DNA of 64,000 bases from Ga0077560 sp046330435 (GTDB taxonomy: Bacteria; Actinomycetota; Thermoleophilia; Miltoncostaeales; Miltoncostaeaceae), in contig JAXLST010000010.1 in the NCBI GenBank assembly GCA_046330435.1, positions 124,001 to 188,000 on the forward strand. Reading direction: 5' to 3'. Of this stretch, positions 42,751 to 50,833 are shown piece by piece (positions within the stretch are counted from its first letter, which is position 1; each line of letters starts with the position of its first letter). The position numbers and the translations under genes were made by a program. The notes under the pieces were generated by a model. It had not been told where the DNA came from and made no database searches. It worked only from the letters and a program-made list of their open reading frames with translations.

Positions 42751-44700
42751 GTGCACGAGGTCCGTCCGCCCGCCGCCTCGCTCCGCCGGCTCGCCCTGGC
42801 CGTCGCCATGGCCGCGGCCGTGTGGCTCACCGCGGTCCTTCCCGCCGCCGCCCAGACCACGGCCGAGACGGAGCTGGCCCGCACCTACCAGCCGGTGCTG
42901 CGGCTGCAGGACCAGCCGGAGGCCTGTGGGGAGGGCGAGGCGTTCGAGCCGGTCGACGTGGACCGCATCCTGGACAGCCCGGACGTCGCGCTGCGCGGCC
43001 CGTGGGACCGCACGAACATCGTCAAGGTGGGGCCCACCGCGCAGGACCTCTCGAAGCCGCTGGACGGCTACCACCTGGACTTCCCGGGCGACGTGCTCGC
43101 GCCGGGGTGCGTGTACGAGCGGTGGGAGCGCCGCATCGAGTCCGAGGGGCCGCCCACCGTCTACGCGCACATCGCCACCGAGGCCGCCCATCCGGGGCGC
43201 CTGGCGCTCCAGTACTGGTTCTTCTACGTCTTCAACGACTGGAACAACACCCACGAGTCCGACTGGGAGATGATCCAGCTCAACTTCGACGCGGCCACGC
43301 CGCAGGAGGCCCTGGCGAAGGGGCCGTCGGAGGCGGGGTACAGCCAGCACTCCAGCGCCGAGCGGGCCGACTGGGGCGGCGGCGAGATCGAGGTGGTGGA
43401 CGGCACCCACCCGGTCGTCTACCCGGGCGCCGGCTCGCACGCCAACTACCTGTCGCCGTCGCTGTTCCTCATGCGCAGCACCCAGGAGGGCGTGGGGTGC
43501 GACGACGCGACCGGCCCGCACCGCCAGCTGGACACCGCGCTGCGGGTGATCCCCTCCGACCCGGCGGCCGCGCAGGAGGCCTACCCGTGGCTCGCGTACC
43601 GCGGCCGGTGGGGGGAGAAGCAGGGCAAGCTGTACGAGGCGCCCACCGGGCCGTCCACCAAGACCCAGTGGACGCGGCCCTTCACGTGGTCGGAGCGCAG
43701 CTGGCGCGACGCGAGCTTCACGGTGCCCGGCGGCGGGCTCATCGGCACGGGCGCCACGGACTTCTTCTGCGTGGCCGTCGGCAGCGGCTCCAAGCTGCTG
43801 CGCCGCATCCAGACCCACCCCGGCACCTCGGTGGTGGTGCTGGCCGCGCTGGCGGCCCTGCTGCTGTGGGGGTTCTCGAAGACCGCCTGGCGGCCCTCGG
43901 ACCCGCTGCCACTGGAGCGCTCCCGGCCGTGGGGGGCGATCATCACCTCCGCCTGGGCGATGTACCGGCTGCGACCACGCGCGTTCCTCACGGTGGGGTT
44001 GTTCTTCATCCCGGTGGGCCTGGTCACGACGGGCCTGCAGGCCATCGTGTTCCGGCTCTCGACGCTCGACCCGCTGGTCGACGAGGCCGGCACGCGCAAC
44101 GCCTTCGTGGACGGCCTGGTGCTGGGCCTGGGCCTGGTGGTCACGCTGCTGGGCTTCGGGATCGTGCAGGCCGCCACCGCCCGGCTCGTGCTGGACGTCG
44201 CGGCGGAGCGGGACGGCACCGCGCGGGCCGCGTACCGGTCGGTGCTGCCCGACCTCAAGGTGCTGCTCACCGCGCTGGTGGTCGCGGTGGCCGCGGGGGT
44301 CGTGCTCAACCTGAGCCTGGTGCTGGTTCCGGTGGCGCTGTTCCTGATCGTGCGGTGGTCGCTCATGTCGGTGGTGGTGGGCGTGGAGTCCCGCCCGGCC
44401 CCGGGGCCGCTGCGCCGCAGCGCCGAGATGGTGCGCGGCTCCTGGTGGCGCACCGCGGCGATGGTCGTCATCGTCGCCGGTGCGGGCCTCATGACCGGGC
44501 CGGTCGTGGGCGCGCTGGCGCTGGTCGCCACCGGCGCCGCCTTCGACCTGGTCAACCTCATCGCCGCGGTGGTCTACGTCGCGGTGCTGCCGCTGGTCGC
44601 GATCACCCTCACGTACCTGTACTTCGACCTGCAGGCGCGGGCGGGCCGCACCGGGGACGACGAGCTGCCCGAGCCGGCCGCCGCCCCCGCACGGGTGTGA
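42751..44700 (+). CDS. Vps62-like domain fused to membrane domain
   Basis: A 649-residue protein with a signal peptide or first helix (LALAVAMAAAVWLTAVLPAAA). Residues about 35-360 contain ARTYQPVLRLQD, LQYWFFYVFNDWNNTHESDWEMIQL and the HPVVYPGAGSHANY motif, characteristic of the Vps62-related family known mostly from eukaryotes and some bacteria. From about residue 370 there is a six-helix membrane domain resembling the membrane part of glycerophosphodiesterase-like proteins (RPWGAIITSAWAMYRLRPRAF). GTG at 42751 follows a TAATAC -10-like box by 10 bases. Function is unknown. Confidence 0.75.
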   Translation: MHEVRPPAASLRRLALAVAMAAAVWLTAVLPAAAQTTAETELARTYQPVLRLQDQPEACGEGEAFEPVDVDRILDSPDVALRGPWDRTNIVKVGPTAQDLSKPLDGYHLDFPGDVLAPGCVYERWERRIESEGPPTVYAHIATEAAHPGRLALQYWFFYVFNDWNNTHESDWEMIQLNFDAATPQEALAKGPSEAGYSQHSSAERADWGGGEIEVVDGTHPVVYPGAGSHANYLSPSLFLMRSTQEGVGCDDATGPHRQLDTALRVIPSDPAAAQEAYPWLAYRGRWGEKQGKLYEAPTGPSTKTQWTRPFTWSERSWRDASFTVPGGGLIGTGATDFFCVAVGSGSKLLRRIQTHPGTSVVVLAALAALLLWGFSKTAWRPSDPLPLERSRPWGAIITSAWAMYRLRPRAFLTVGLFFIPVGLVTTGLQAIVFRLSTLDPLVDEAGTRNAFVDGLVLGLGLVVTLLGFGIVQAATARLVLDVAAERDGTARAAYRSVLPDLKVLLTALVVAVAAGVVLNLSLVLVPVALFLIVRWSLMSVVVGVESRPAPGPLRRSAEMVRGSWWRTAAMVVIVAGAGLMTGPVVGALALVATGAAFDLVNLIAAVVYVAVLPLVAITLTYLYFDLQARAGRTGDDELPEPAAAPARV

Positions 44701-45999
44701 TCAGCAGGCGGCGGTGACCCGCGGGGCCGTCGACGGCTGCGCGGAGAGGGTGGCCTTCAGGTCGGCGCTGGAGCCGTCGGCGCGCACCACCCGGATGCTC
44801 ACCGTCCTGCCGGGGCCCGTGGACTCCAGGGTGTCCTGCAGCGCCGACATGCTGTCCACGGGGGCGCCGTCGATGGCGGTGATGATGTCGCCGCCCACGC
44901 AGTAGTCGCTGCCCTCGGAGCTCACCGCCCGCGACCCGCCGCGCAGGCCGGCGCGCTGCGCGGGGCCGTCCTGGGCGAGGCCCACCACCAGCACGCCGTG
45001 GTCGGCCTTCAGGTCCCCGGCGGCGGCGATGCGGTCGTCCACGGTGCCTCCGGAGATTCCCAGCCAGGCGTGGCTCACCCGGCCCGCCGTCGTGAGCTGG
45101 TCGATGACCCGTGCGGTGCCGGCGTCGATGGGGATCGCGAAGGCGACGCCGACGTTGGCGTTCACGCCGGAGTCCGCGATCTGGGCGTTCACGCCGATCA
45201 CCCGCCCCTGGCGGTCCACCAGCGGGCCCCCGGAGTTCCCGTGGTTGATCGCCGCGTCCGTCTGGATGGCGTCGGTGAGCGTGAAGCCGTTCGGTGACTC
45301 GATCTCGCGCCCGAGGCCGGACACGATGCCCTGTGTCACCGACCCGGCGTACCCGAACGGGTTGCCGATGGCCAGGACCGCCTCGCCCACCCGCGGCGTG
45401 ACGCCGGTGCGGAGGGCGAGCGGGTGCAGGCGGGACGCGGCGACGTCGACCTTGATGACCGCGAGGTCGGTGGTGGCGTCGGAGCCCACCAGGGTGGCCT
45501 TCGCGGTGGTGCCGTCGGCGAAGTCCACGCTGATCGCGGTGGCGCCGTCGACCACGTGCTGGTTGGTGACGATGTGGCCCTGCTCGTCGATCACGAACCC
45601 GGAGCCGCCCGCGGTCTGCTGCTGCGGTCCAAGCGGCCCGTCCTGCACCTGCGAGGTCGCGGTGATGGCCACCACGCCGGGGGAGACCCTGGCGGCGGTC
45701 GCCGCCCAGTCGGTGGTCTGCGCGACCTGCTGCCCGTCGTCGGCGGCGGGGGCCGTGGTGGTGACCACCCTGGTGGTCGTCACGGCCGTCGGGGCCCGCG
45801 TGCCGTCGTCGCCGCCCAGGACCCGGTCGCCGCCCACCACCAGCACTCCGCCGGCCAGTCCCGCGGCCAGCCCCACCGCGGCGGTGCGCATGAGCCCGCC
45901 CCGGCGCCGGGGCGCGGGGGGCGTGGGCTCGGGGGCGGGCGAGAGCGGCGGCAGGGACGACACGGCGGTGGCTCCTCCGGACGGGCGTGCGGGCTCCAC
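44701..45999 (-). CDS. HtrA/DegP-type serine protease
   Basis: A 432-residue envelope-quality-control protease: a proline-rich cytoplasmic N-terminus (about 35 residues), one membrane helix (AAVGLAAGLAGGVLVVGG), a Thr-rich linker, a trypsin-like domain with catalytic triad His148 (TNQHVV), Asp178 (TTDLAVI) and Ser256 (GNSGGPL), then one PDZ domain (about 330-420). This is the PepD/HtrA layout of actinobacteria. GTG at 45999 is assumed; a start at the ATG before RTAAVG would remove the cytoplasmic tail. It converges on the Vps62-like gene, stop against stop. Confidence 0.93.
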   Translation of the reverse strand: MEPARPSGGATAVSSLPPLSPAPEPTPPAPRRRGGLMRTAAVGLAAGLAGGVLVVGGDRVLGGDDGTRAPTAVTTTRVVTTTAPAADDGQQVAQTTDWAATAARVSPGVVAITATSQVQDGPLGPQQQTAGGSGFVIDEQGHIVTNQHVVDGATAISVDFADGTTAKATLVGSDATTDLAVIKVDVAASRLHPLALRTGVTPRVGEAVLAIGNPFGYAGSVTQGIVSGLGREIESPNGFTLTDAIQTDAAINHGNSGGPLVDRQGRVIGVNAQIADSGVNANVGVAFAIPIDAGTARVIDQLTTAGRVSHAWLGISGGTVDDRIAAAGDLKADHGVLVVGLAQDGPAQRAGLRGGSRAVSSEGSDYCVGGDIITAIDGAPVDSMSALQDTLESTGPGRTVSIRVVRADGSSADLKATLSAQPSTAPRVTAAC

Positions 46000-46047
46000 G
46001 AGTGTGGCGGCCGCATCTGAGAGCCGCCTGAACGCCGGGTTATGGGT

Positions 46048-46638
46048 TCACAGGCCGCAGCGGTCGCGCATCACGCCGATGCCCCGCCGCAGGGTGTCCT
46101 CGTCCACGACCAGCACCGAGGCGTTCTCCACCGCGTGCACCGGTCCGTCAAGCGGGTCGGCGTCCTGGATCGCGTTGGCGAGGAACCGGATCGGCACGTC
46201 GTGCAGCACCGCCAGCACGCGGTCGGCCTCCTCGTCCGCCATCCGCGCGAACCCGGCGGCGTAGCGGTACAGGGCCCCGATGCGGCTCTCGCCCTCGCCG
46301 GGCGGGTGCTCGTCCGGGCCGTGCTCCCGCCGCCACGCCCGGTACTCCTCGACGGGACGGCTCTCGAAGACGCCGAGGTGCACGTCGTCGAGCTCGGGGT
46401 AGACGGCCACCGGCACGTCCCGGTTGTCCAGGATGATCGCCAGGCTCTCGGCGGTGCGCGCGAACCGGGTCCGGATCGCCAGGTCGAACTCCTCGCCCGC
46501 CAGCCGCGCCGCGAGGCGCCGGCACTGCTCCACGCCCTCGGGGTCGAGGGAGACGGCGACGGTGGGGTCGCCGTTCACCAGGCCCAGCCGGTTGTAGTCG
46601 CTGCGCCCGTGGCGCACCAGCGTGAAGGCGCGGTCCAC
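46048..46638 (-). CDS. Histidine phosphatase superfamily protein
   Basis: A 196-residue phosphoglycerate-mutase-like phosphatase. The RHG motif LVRHGRSDYN is near the start (His10), the ETR-like RTRFARTAESL follows, and a conserved second histidine is in VLAVLHDVPIRFLAN. The usual EGES-type element PGEGESRIG is present. Substrates of such proteins range from sugar phosphates to nucleotides; none is indicated. GTG at 46638 lies 11 bases after the stop of the dehydrogenase-like gene, so the two are probably co-transcribed. Confidence 0.82.
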   Translation of the reverse strand: MDRAFTLVRHGRSDYNRLGLVNGDPTVAVSLDPEGVEQCRRLAARLAGEEFDLAIRTRFARTAESLAIILDNRDVPVAVYPELDDVHLGVFESRPVEEYRAWRREHGPDEHPPGEGESRIGALYRYAAGFARMADEEADRVLAVLHDVPIRFLANAIQDADPLDGPVHAVENASVLVVDEDTLRRGIGVMRDRCGL

Positions 46639-46649
46639 GGGCCCGGCGG

Positions 46650-47702
46650 TCAGGCGGCGCGCATCGCCCGGACCGTGAGCGGCCGGTCGGGCGCGGGAGT
46701 GGGCGGTGTCGCGTCGGCGACACGCTCCAGGGCGGCGGCGGTGTCGAGGTCGTCGGCGGCGGCGAGCACCGCGGAGGTGACCGACGCGATCCGGGTGGTG
46801 TCGGAGTCCGCGTCGCCGCGCAGGTCGCCCAGGCCCATCTCGCGGGCCGCCGACAGCAGCCCGCCCGCGCCGGCGAGGACCTCCGGCACCCACACGATCC
46901 CGCAGGCGGCGAGGGTGCGGGCCACGTCGGGGTCGGCCAGCTGGCCGTCGGCGGGGCCCGCCATGACCCGGCAGCGCAGGGCCTCGACCTGGCCGGCGCG
47001 CAGCGCCAGCCCGTCGGAGCACGGCATCAGCACGTCGCACTCGCCGGCGAGTGCGTCCTCGACGGCCGCAACGGCGCCGTCGACCTCGGCGGCGAGGGCC
47101 GCCGCCCGGTCCCGGTCGGCGCCGGCGATCACCACCACGGCGTCCTGGCCCGCGAGCATGCGGGCGGCGCCGGCGGCGATGCGCCCGGTGCCCAGCACCA
47201 CGACGCGCGCGCCGGCGAGGTTGGCGTCGCCGCTCACGTGGATCCAGGCGGACCTGGCGGCGGCGACGGCGCCGCGCGCCTCGGCGGGCAGCAGGTCCGC
47301 GCCCTCCGCGGCGCCGGCCACGCAGTCGCGCACGCGCGCCGCGACCTGCAGGTCGGCGGGGCCGCACCCGGGGCCGGGCATGACCCACAGGCGCCCCTCC
47401 AGGCGCTCAAGCACCCGCCCGAAGGCGGTGAAGAGGGCGGGGCCGTGCGCGCCGCCGGCGAGGACGGCGGCGGCGCCGCCCACGGGGACGCCCAGCAGCC
47501 GCGCCCGCCGGGTGGCGAGCTCGGACCGGCGCAGGGCGCCCAGGATCGCGTCCGTGGGGTCTGCGGCCGGGTCGTGCACCAGCTGGCCGAGCGCGGGGGC
47601 CTGGGAGGTGTGCAGCGCGACGGCCGCCTGCATGCCGGAGGTCTCGTCGGTGGCCCACATGACCAGGTCATGGGAGCCGATTGACCGCTCCGTGACGTTC
47701 AC
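46650..47702 (-). CDS. Leu/Glu-dehydrogenase homologue without catalytic lysines
   Basis: A 350-residue protein that aligns along its length with ELFV amino-acid dehydrogenases (Leu/Phe type): VALHTSQAPALGQLV, GVPVGGAAAVLAGG, ALFTAFGRVLERLEGRLWVM, the Rossmann loop VVVLGTGRIAAGAA, CDVLMPCSDG, MAGPADGQL and WVPEVLAGAGGLLSAA. The two catalytic lysines of the family are replaced: the TYKN lysine by Arg66 and the GGGK lysine by Ala78. The Asn of NAGG is Ala in AGAGG. It is probably not a standard dehydrogenase. GTG at 47702 has GAGGAG about 10 bases upstream. Confidence 0.75.
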   Translation of the reverse strand: MNVTERSIGSHDLVMWATDETSGMQAAVALHTSQAPALGQLVHDPAADPTDAILGALRRSELATRRARLLGVPVGGAAAVLAGGAHGPALFTAFGRVLERLEGRLWVMPGPGCGPADLQVAARVRDCVAGAAEGADLLPAEARGAVAAARSAWIHVSGDANLAGARVVVLGTGRIAAGAARMLAGQDAVVVIAGADRDRAAALAAEVDGAVAAVEDALAGECDVLMPCSDGLALRAGQVEALRCRVMAGPADGQLADPDVARTLAACGIVWVPEVLAGAGGLLSAAREMGLGDLRGDADSDTTRIASVTSAVLAAADDLDTAAALERVADATPPTPAPDRPLTVRAMRAA

Positions 47703-47828
47703 TTCGGGGGTGCTCCTCGGGGGTTGGTGCTTCGCATGCGTCGGGACCGGCGGTGCGGCCCGTAGGTTACGACAGATTCGTCCGATCCCGGTCATCCCGG
47801 TCGCCCCCGCCGGGCCCGGCCGGAGGCC

Positions 47829-48686
47829 TCACGCGAAGCGCCGCAGGATGCGCCGCACGGACCCGGCGTACCCCCCGCCGAACAGCGCCGCGTGGACCAG
47901 CAGCGGCAGCAGCTGGTGGAGCTCCACCCGGTCCTCGTGGCCGGGCGCGAGCGGATGGTCCTCGGCGTAAGCGGCGAAGACCCGGTCGCCGAAGCCGCCG
48001 AACAGCCGCATCATCGCCAGGTCGGTCTCGCGGTGGCCGCCGTAGGCGGCGGGATCGACGAGCACGGGCGCCCCGGCGGCGTCCGGGAAGCTGTTGCCGG
48101 CCCAGAGGTCGCCGTGCAGGCGGGCCGGCGGTTCCGCGGGGCCCAGCAGGTCCGGCAGGCGGCCGCAGAGGGCCTCCACGGCCGCGACGTCGTCCGGGCC
48201 GAGGGCCCCGGCCCGGTGCCCGGCGGCGGCCAGCGGCATGAGCCGCCGCCGGCCCAGGAACTCCGCCCAGCGCGGGAGCGGGTCGTCGGGGACCGGCAGC
48301 GGCCCGATGAACCCCGTGCCGCCGCCCTCCCGGCCGAAGGCGGGCGCCCCGGCGCGGTGCAGCGCCGCGAGACCCCGTCCCAGGCGCTCGTCGTGGTCCC
48401 GCGCCGGCCGGCCCCGCTCGATCCACTCCATCGCCAGCCACCCGTCGCCCGCCGCGACGACCTCCGGCACCCGCAGCGCGCCGGCGGCGGCGAGCCAGCG
48501 CAGGCCCTCGGCCTCGGCGGCGAACATCCCGGCGGGCGCCGGGTCGCGGTGCTTGACGAACAGCTCCCGGCCGTCGTCCAGGGTCACGCGCATCGCGGCG
48601 TTCACGTCGCCGCCGGTCACGGCGCGCCAGGACGCCGCGGCTGATCCCGCGGCCCGCGCCGCGGCCGCCGCGACGGCGGCGCTCAC
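47829..48686 (-). CDS. Fructosamine-kinase-family protein
   Basis: A 285-residue kinase-fold protein of the fructosamine/ketosamine-3-kinase family, which phosphorylates sugars attached to protein amines so that they fall off. Supporting motifs are LFVKHRDPAPAGMFAAEAEGLRWL, MEWIERG, the catalytic-loop HGDLWAGN and the metal-binding LVDPAAYGGHRETDLAMM. Length is typical. GTG at 48686 overlaps the stop of the upstream phosphatase by 4 bases, which fits a deglycation pair (ketosamine kinase plus LMW phosphatase) that occurs in several bacteria. Confidence 0.88.
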   Translation of the reverse strand: MSAAVAAAAARAAGSAAASWRAVTGGDVNAAMRVTLDDGRELFVKHRDPAPAGMFAAEAEGLRWLAAAGALRVPEVVAAGDGWLAMEWIERGRPARDHDERLGRGLAALHRAGAPAFGREGGGTGFIGPLPVPDDPLPRWAEFLGRRRLMPLAAAGHRAGALGPDDVAAVEALCGRLPDLLGPAEPPARLHGDLWAGNSFPDAAGAPVLVDPAAYGGHRETDLAMMRLFGGFGDRVFAAYAEDHPLAPGHEDRVELHQLLPLLVHAALFGGGYAGSVRRILRRFA

Positions 48687-49147
48687 GGGCTGCGCAGCGT
48701 CCGGATGAGCCCGAGGCAGGCGGCGTCGACCATGTCGAACACCCGCCGGAACCCGTCGTCGCCGCCGTAGTAGGGGTCCGGCACGTCGCGGTCGCCGTCC
48801 CGGGACGCCGGGTCGAACTCCCGCAGCAGGCGCACCTTCGCGGCATCCTCGGGCGAGGGCGCGAGGCGCCGCAGGTTCCGCGCGTTGTCGGCGTCCATCG
48901 CCAGCACCAGGTCGAACCGTGCGAAGTCCCCGGCGGCGAACTGCCGGGCCGCGTGGGTGAGCGGCACGCCGCGCCGGCGCAGCTCGGCGGCGGTGCGGGG
49001 GTCCGCCGGCTCCCCGACGTGCCATCCCGCGGTGCCCGCCGAGTCGACCTGGACGGCCACGCCGGCCTCGGCGGCGCGATGGGCCATCACCGCCGCCGCC
49101 ATCGGCGACCGGCAGATGTTGCCCAGGCAGACGAACGAGACGCGCAC
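48683..49147 (-). CDS. Low-molecular-weight protein-tyrosine-phosphatase
   Basis: A 154-residue LMW-PTP. The P-loop VCLGNICRSP gives nucleophile Cys7 and Arg13; the general-acid aspartate is in DVPDPYYGG. Length and the RGVPLTHAARQF region are typical. GTG at 49147 lies 8 bases after the thioredoxin stop, and the stop overlaps the fructosamine-kinase start. The gene order trx-ptp-kinase suggests one operon; the phosphatase may act on sugar-phosphate adducts rather than protein tyrosine. Confidence 0.93.
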   Translation of the reverse strand: MRVSFVCLGNICRSPMAAAVMAHRAAEAGVAVQVDSAGTAGWHVGEPADPRTAAELRRRGVPLTHAARQFAAGDFARFDLVLAMDADNARNLRRLAPSPEDAAKVRLLREFDPASRDGDRDVPDPYYGGDDGFRRVFDMVDAACLGLIRTLRSP

Positions 49148-49155
49148 GGCGCGGG

Positions 49156-49575
49156 TCAGCCGACGAGCAGCGGCAGCAGGTGCTGCTCCAGCACCGCGCC
49201 GGGCACGGCGCCGACCACGCGGTCGGCCTCCCGGCCCTGCCGCATGAACACCAGCAGCGGGATGCTCATCGCGTTGTAGCGCTGCGCCAGCCCGGGGTTG
49301 GCGTCCACGTCCACCTTCACGACCTTCACGTCGCCGGCGTGGCGGGCGGCGACCTGCTCCAGCACGGGGGCGACCTGCCGGCACGGGCCGCACCACCCGG
49401 CCCAGAAGTCGACGATCACCGGCAGCGGGCCGGAGACCTCGTCGGCGAACGTCGCCTCGTCGGCCTCGACCACCCACGGCAGCCGGGACCGGCAGTTCTT
49501 GCAGACGGGGCGGCCCGGGGCGTTGGGCCGGATGCGGCTGGGTGTGCCGCAGGAGGGGCATGCGACCTGGCTCAT
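49156..49575 (-). CDS. trxC: Thioredoxin 2 with N-terminal zinc ribbon
   Basis: A 139-residue TrxC-type thioredoxin. Residues 1-30 form a zinc ribbon with CPSC (6-9) and CKNC (25-28); the thioredoxin domain has active site WCGPC (Cys62, Cys65), VDFWAGWC and the cis-proline in SIPLLVF. It reduces cytosolic disulfides, and the zinc ribbon ties it to oxidative-stress responses. It is first in the operon trxC-ptp-kinase. Confidence 0.93.
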   Translation of the reverse strand: MSQVACPSCGTPSRIRPNAPGRPVCKNCRSRLPWVVEADEATFADEVSGPLPVIVDFWAGWCGPCRQVAPVLEQVAARHAGDVKVVKVDVDANPGLAQRYNAMSIPLLVFMRQGREADRVVGAVPGAVLEQHLLPLLVG

Positions 49576-49991
49576 GGCGCCGGACGGTAGCGCCCGCGCG
49601 GCGGCTGCGCCACCGCGCGGACACGTGGCATCAGGGCACCGGGGGCGGGGGCCCCGGGGCCCGGCCGGTCCGCGAGCGCCTCAGCGGGGATCGGCGTCTC
49701 GCGGTCGGCCTCGCCGGGCCCGAGGGGGAGAGGACCCTCGGACCCGGGGCCGCGCCGCACCTGGGTGCGACGCGGGGTTCGCGAGCGGGGCGCGGGGGGT
49801 ACGGGGGTCCCTCCGCGTCGTGCCCGCCGCTCGCGCCGTCCGTCCTGGACGGATAGGTTCGCGGTGTGCGTACCGCTGATTCCACGCTCCGGTGTGCGAT
49901 TCGGTGTGCGCGCGCACCCTGGGGTGCCCGCTCCTTCGCACCCCCAGACAGGAACTCGGTTCCCGGAAGTTACGTCGGGAGGGGAATTCGT
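49576..49991. other. Intergenic region upstream of sigma-factor gene
   Basis: No convincing gene in 416 bases. It separates the divergent thioredoxin and sigma operons. The right end carries an ECF-type promoter candidate (49951-49978) and a ribosome site GGGAGGGG (49977-49984). The rest has GC-rich short symmetries but no clear RNA gene. Confidence 0.5.
49951..49978 (+). promoter_or_regulatory. Candidate ECF promoter for sigma operon
   Basis: GGAACT (49951-49956), 16 bases, CGTCGG (49973-49978) resembles the GGAAC-N16-CGTT class used by SigE/SigH-type factors, so the operon may be self-activated. GGAAC-TCG-GTTCC (49951-49963) is also a palindrome and may instead be an operator. The start codon is only 13 bases after the -10, and the ribosome site would overlap the transcription start, which weakens the promoter reading. 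Confidence 0.35.
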
Positions 49992-50598
49992 TTGAGCGCT
50001 ACCGCCGTCGCCCCCGCCTTCGGCGATGACACCGAGCTCGCCCGCCGCGCCGCGGAGGGTGATCTGGGTGCGTTCGAGGCCCTCGCTGGCCCGCCACCGC
50101 GACGTCGTGGTGCGCGTCGCGACCCGCATCGTCGGGCGCGACGACGCCGAGGACGTCGCCCAGGACGCGCTGCTGCGCGCCTTCCACAGCCTGCGCAGCT
50201 ACCGGGGCGACGCCCCGTTCCGCAGCTGGCTGCTGCGCATCGTCCACAACCTGTCGCTCAACGAGCTGGAGCGGCGCCGCCCCGTGCCGGTGGAGGTGGG
50301 CGAGGAGACCCCCGCCGACCTCCCCGAGGCCGCGCAGCCCGCGAGCAGCCTCGAGCAGTCCGAGCGCCGCGACCGCCTGGCGATGAAGATCCGCGCCCTG
50401 CGGCCCGAGCATCGCGCCGTCCTGGTGCTGCGCGACCTGGAGGGCATGCCCTACGAGGACATCGCCCGCATCACCGAGGCGCCCATGGGCAGCGTGAAGG
50501 GCCGGCTGCACCGGGCGCGCGGCGAGCTGATGGACCTGCTGCGCAACAACACCTACGACTGGGAGATCCCCGGTGGCCGAGCCGCCCCCCGGCCCTGA
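49992..50598 (+). pseudogene. ECF sigma factor with one-base frameshift
   Basis: RNA polymerase sigma factor of the ECF class. TTG at 49992, preceded by GGGAGGGG, opens a frame reading GDDTELARRAAEGDLGAFEAL, the expected start of region 2. At about 50086 an extra C (CTCGCTGGCC for CTCGTGGCC) shifts the frame; the shifted frame continues VARHRDVVVRVATRIVGRDDAEDVAQDALLRAF (ends VARHRD and LLRAF), RSWLLRIVHNLSLNELERRR, and region 4 with PEHRAVLVLRDLEGMPYEDIA and MGSVKGRLHRAR. Restored length is 201 residues. It may be a sequence error, a real mutation or a programmed shift. An internal start would lack the first helix of region 2. The next gene overlaps its end. Confidence 0.8.
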
Positions 50599-50833
50599 TC
50601 CGGACGCGCCGACCCCGGCGGAGCGCCGCCTGGCGGAGCTGCTCGCCGAGGTGCGCGGCGCGCCGGTGCCCGAGGCCCCGGACCTCACCGATCGCGTCGT
50701 GCGGACCGCCCGCTGGCAGCGCGGCGTCCGCGAGACCCTGTCCTCGATCGGCTCGCTGACGGCGGCGCTCGCCGACGCGGCGGCCACCCTGCTCGGCATG
50801 CGCCGCAACCGTGACGGAGGAGACCCCCGATGA
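50573..50833 (+). CDS. Small protein co-encoded with sigma factor
   Basis: An 86-residue protein: a proline-rich start, then helices ERRLAELLAEVRGA and DLTDRVVRTARWQRGVRETL, and a weakly hydrophobic GSLTAALADAAATLLG. The GTG at 50573 overlaps the sigma gene by 26 bases, and the stop overlaps the next ATG by 4, so it is strictly co-translated. Its position is that of an anti-sigma factor, but it has neither a zinc motif nor a clear membrane helix. Function is unknown. Confidence 0.65.
   Translation: MAEPPPGPDPDAPTPAERRLAELLAEVRGAPVPEAPDLTDRVVRTARWQRGVRETLSSIGSLTAALADAAATLLGMRRNRDGGDPR

Noticed and set aside
39983..43273. A plus-strand open frame of about 1,100 codons opposite the GGDEF-EAL gene
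   Set aside because: Antisense of a gene with clear GGDEF, EAL and PAS motifs; the product is His/Gln/Arg-rich low-complexity sequence.
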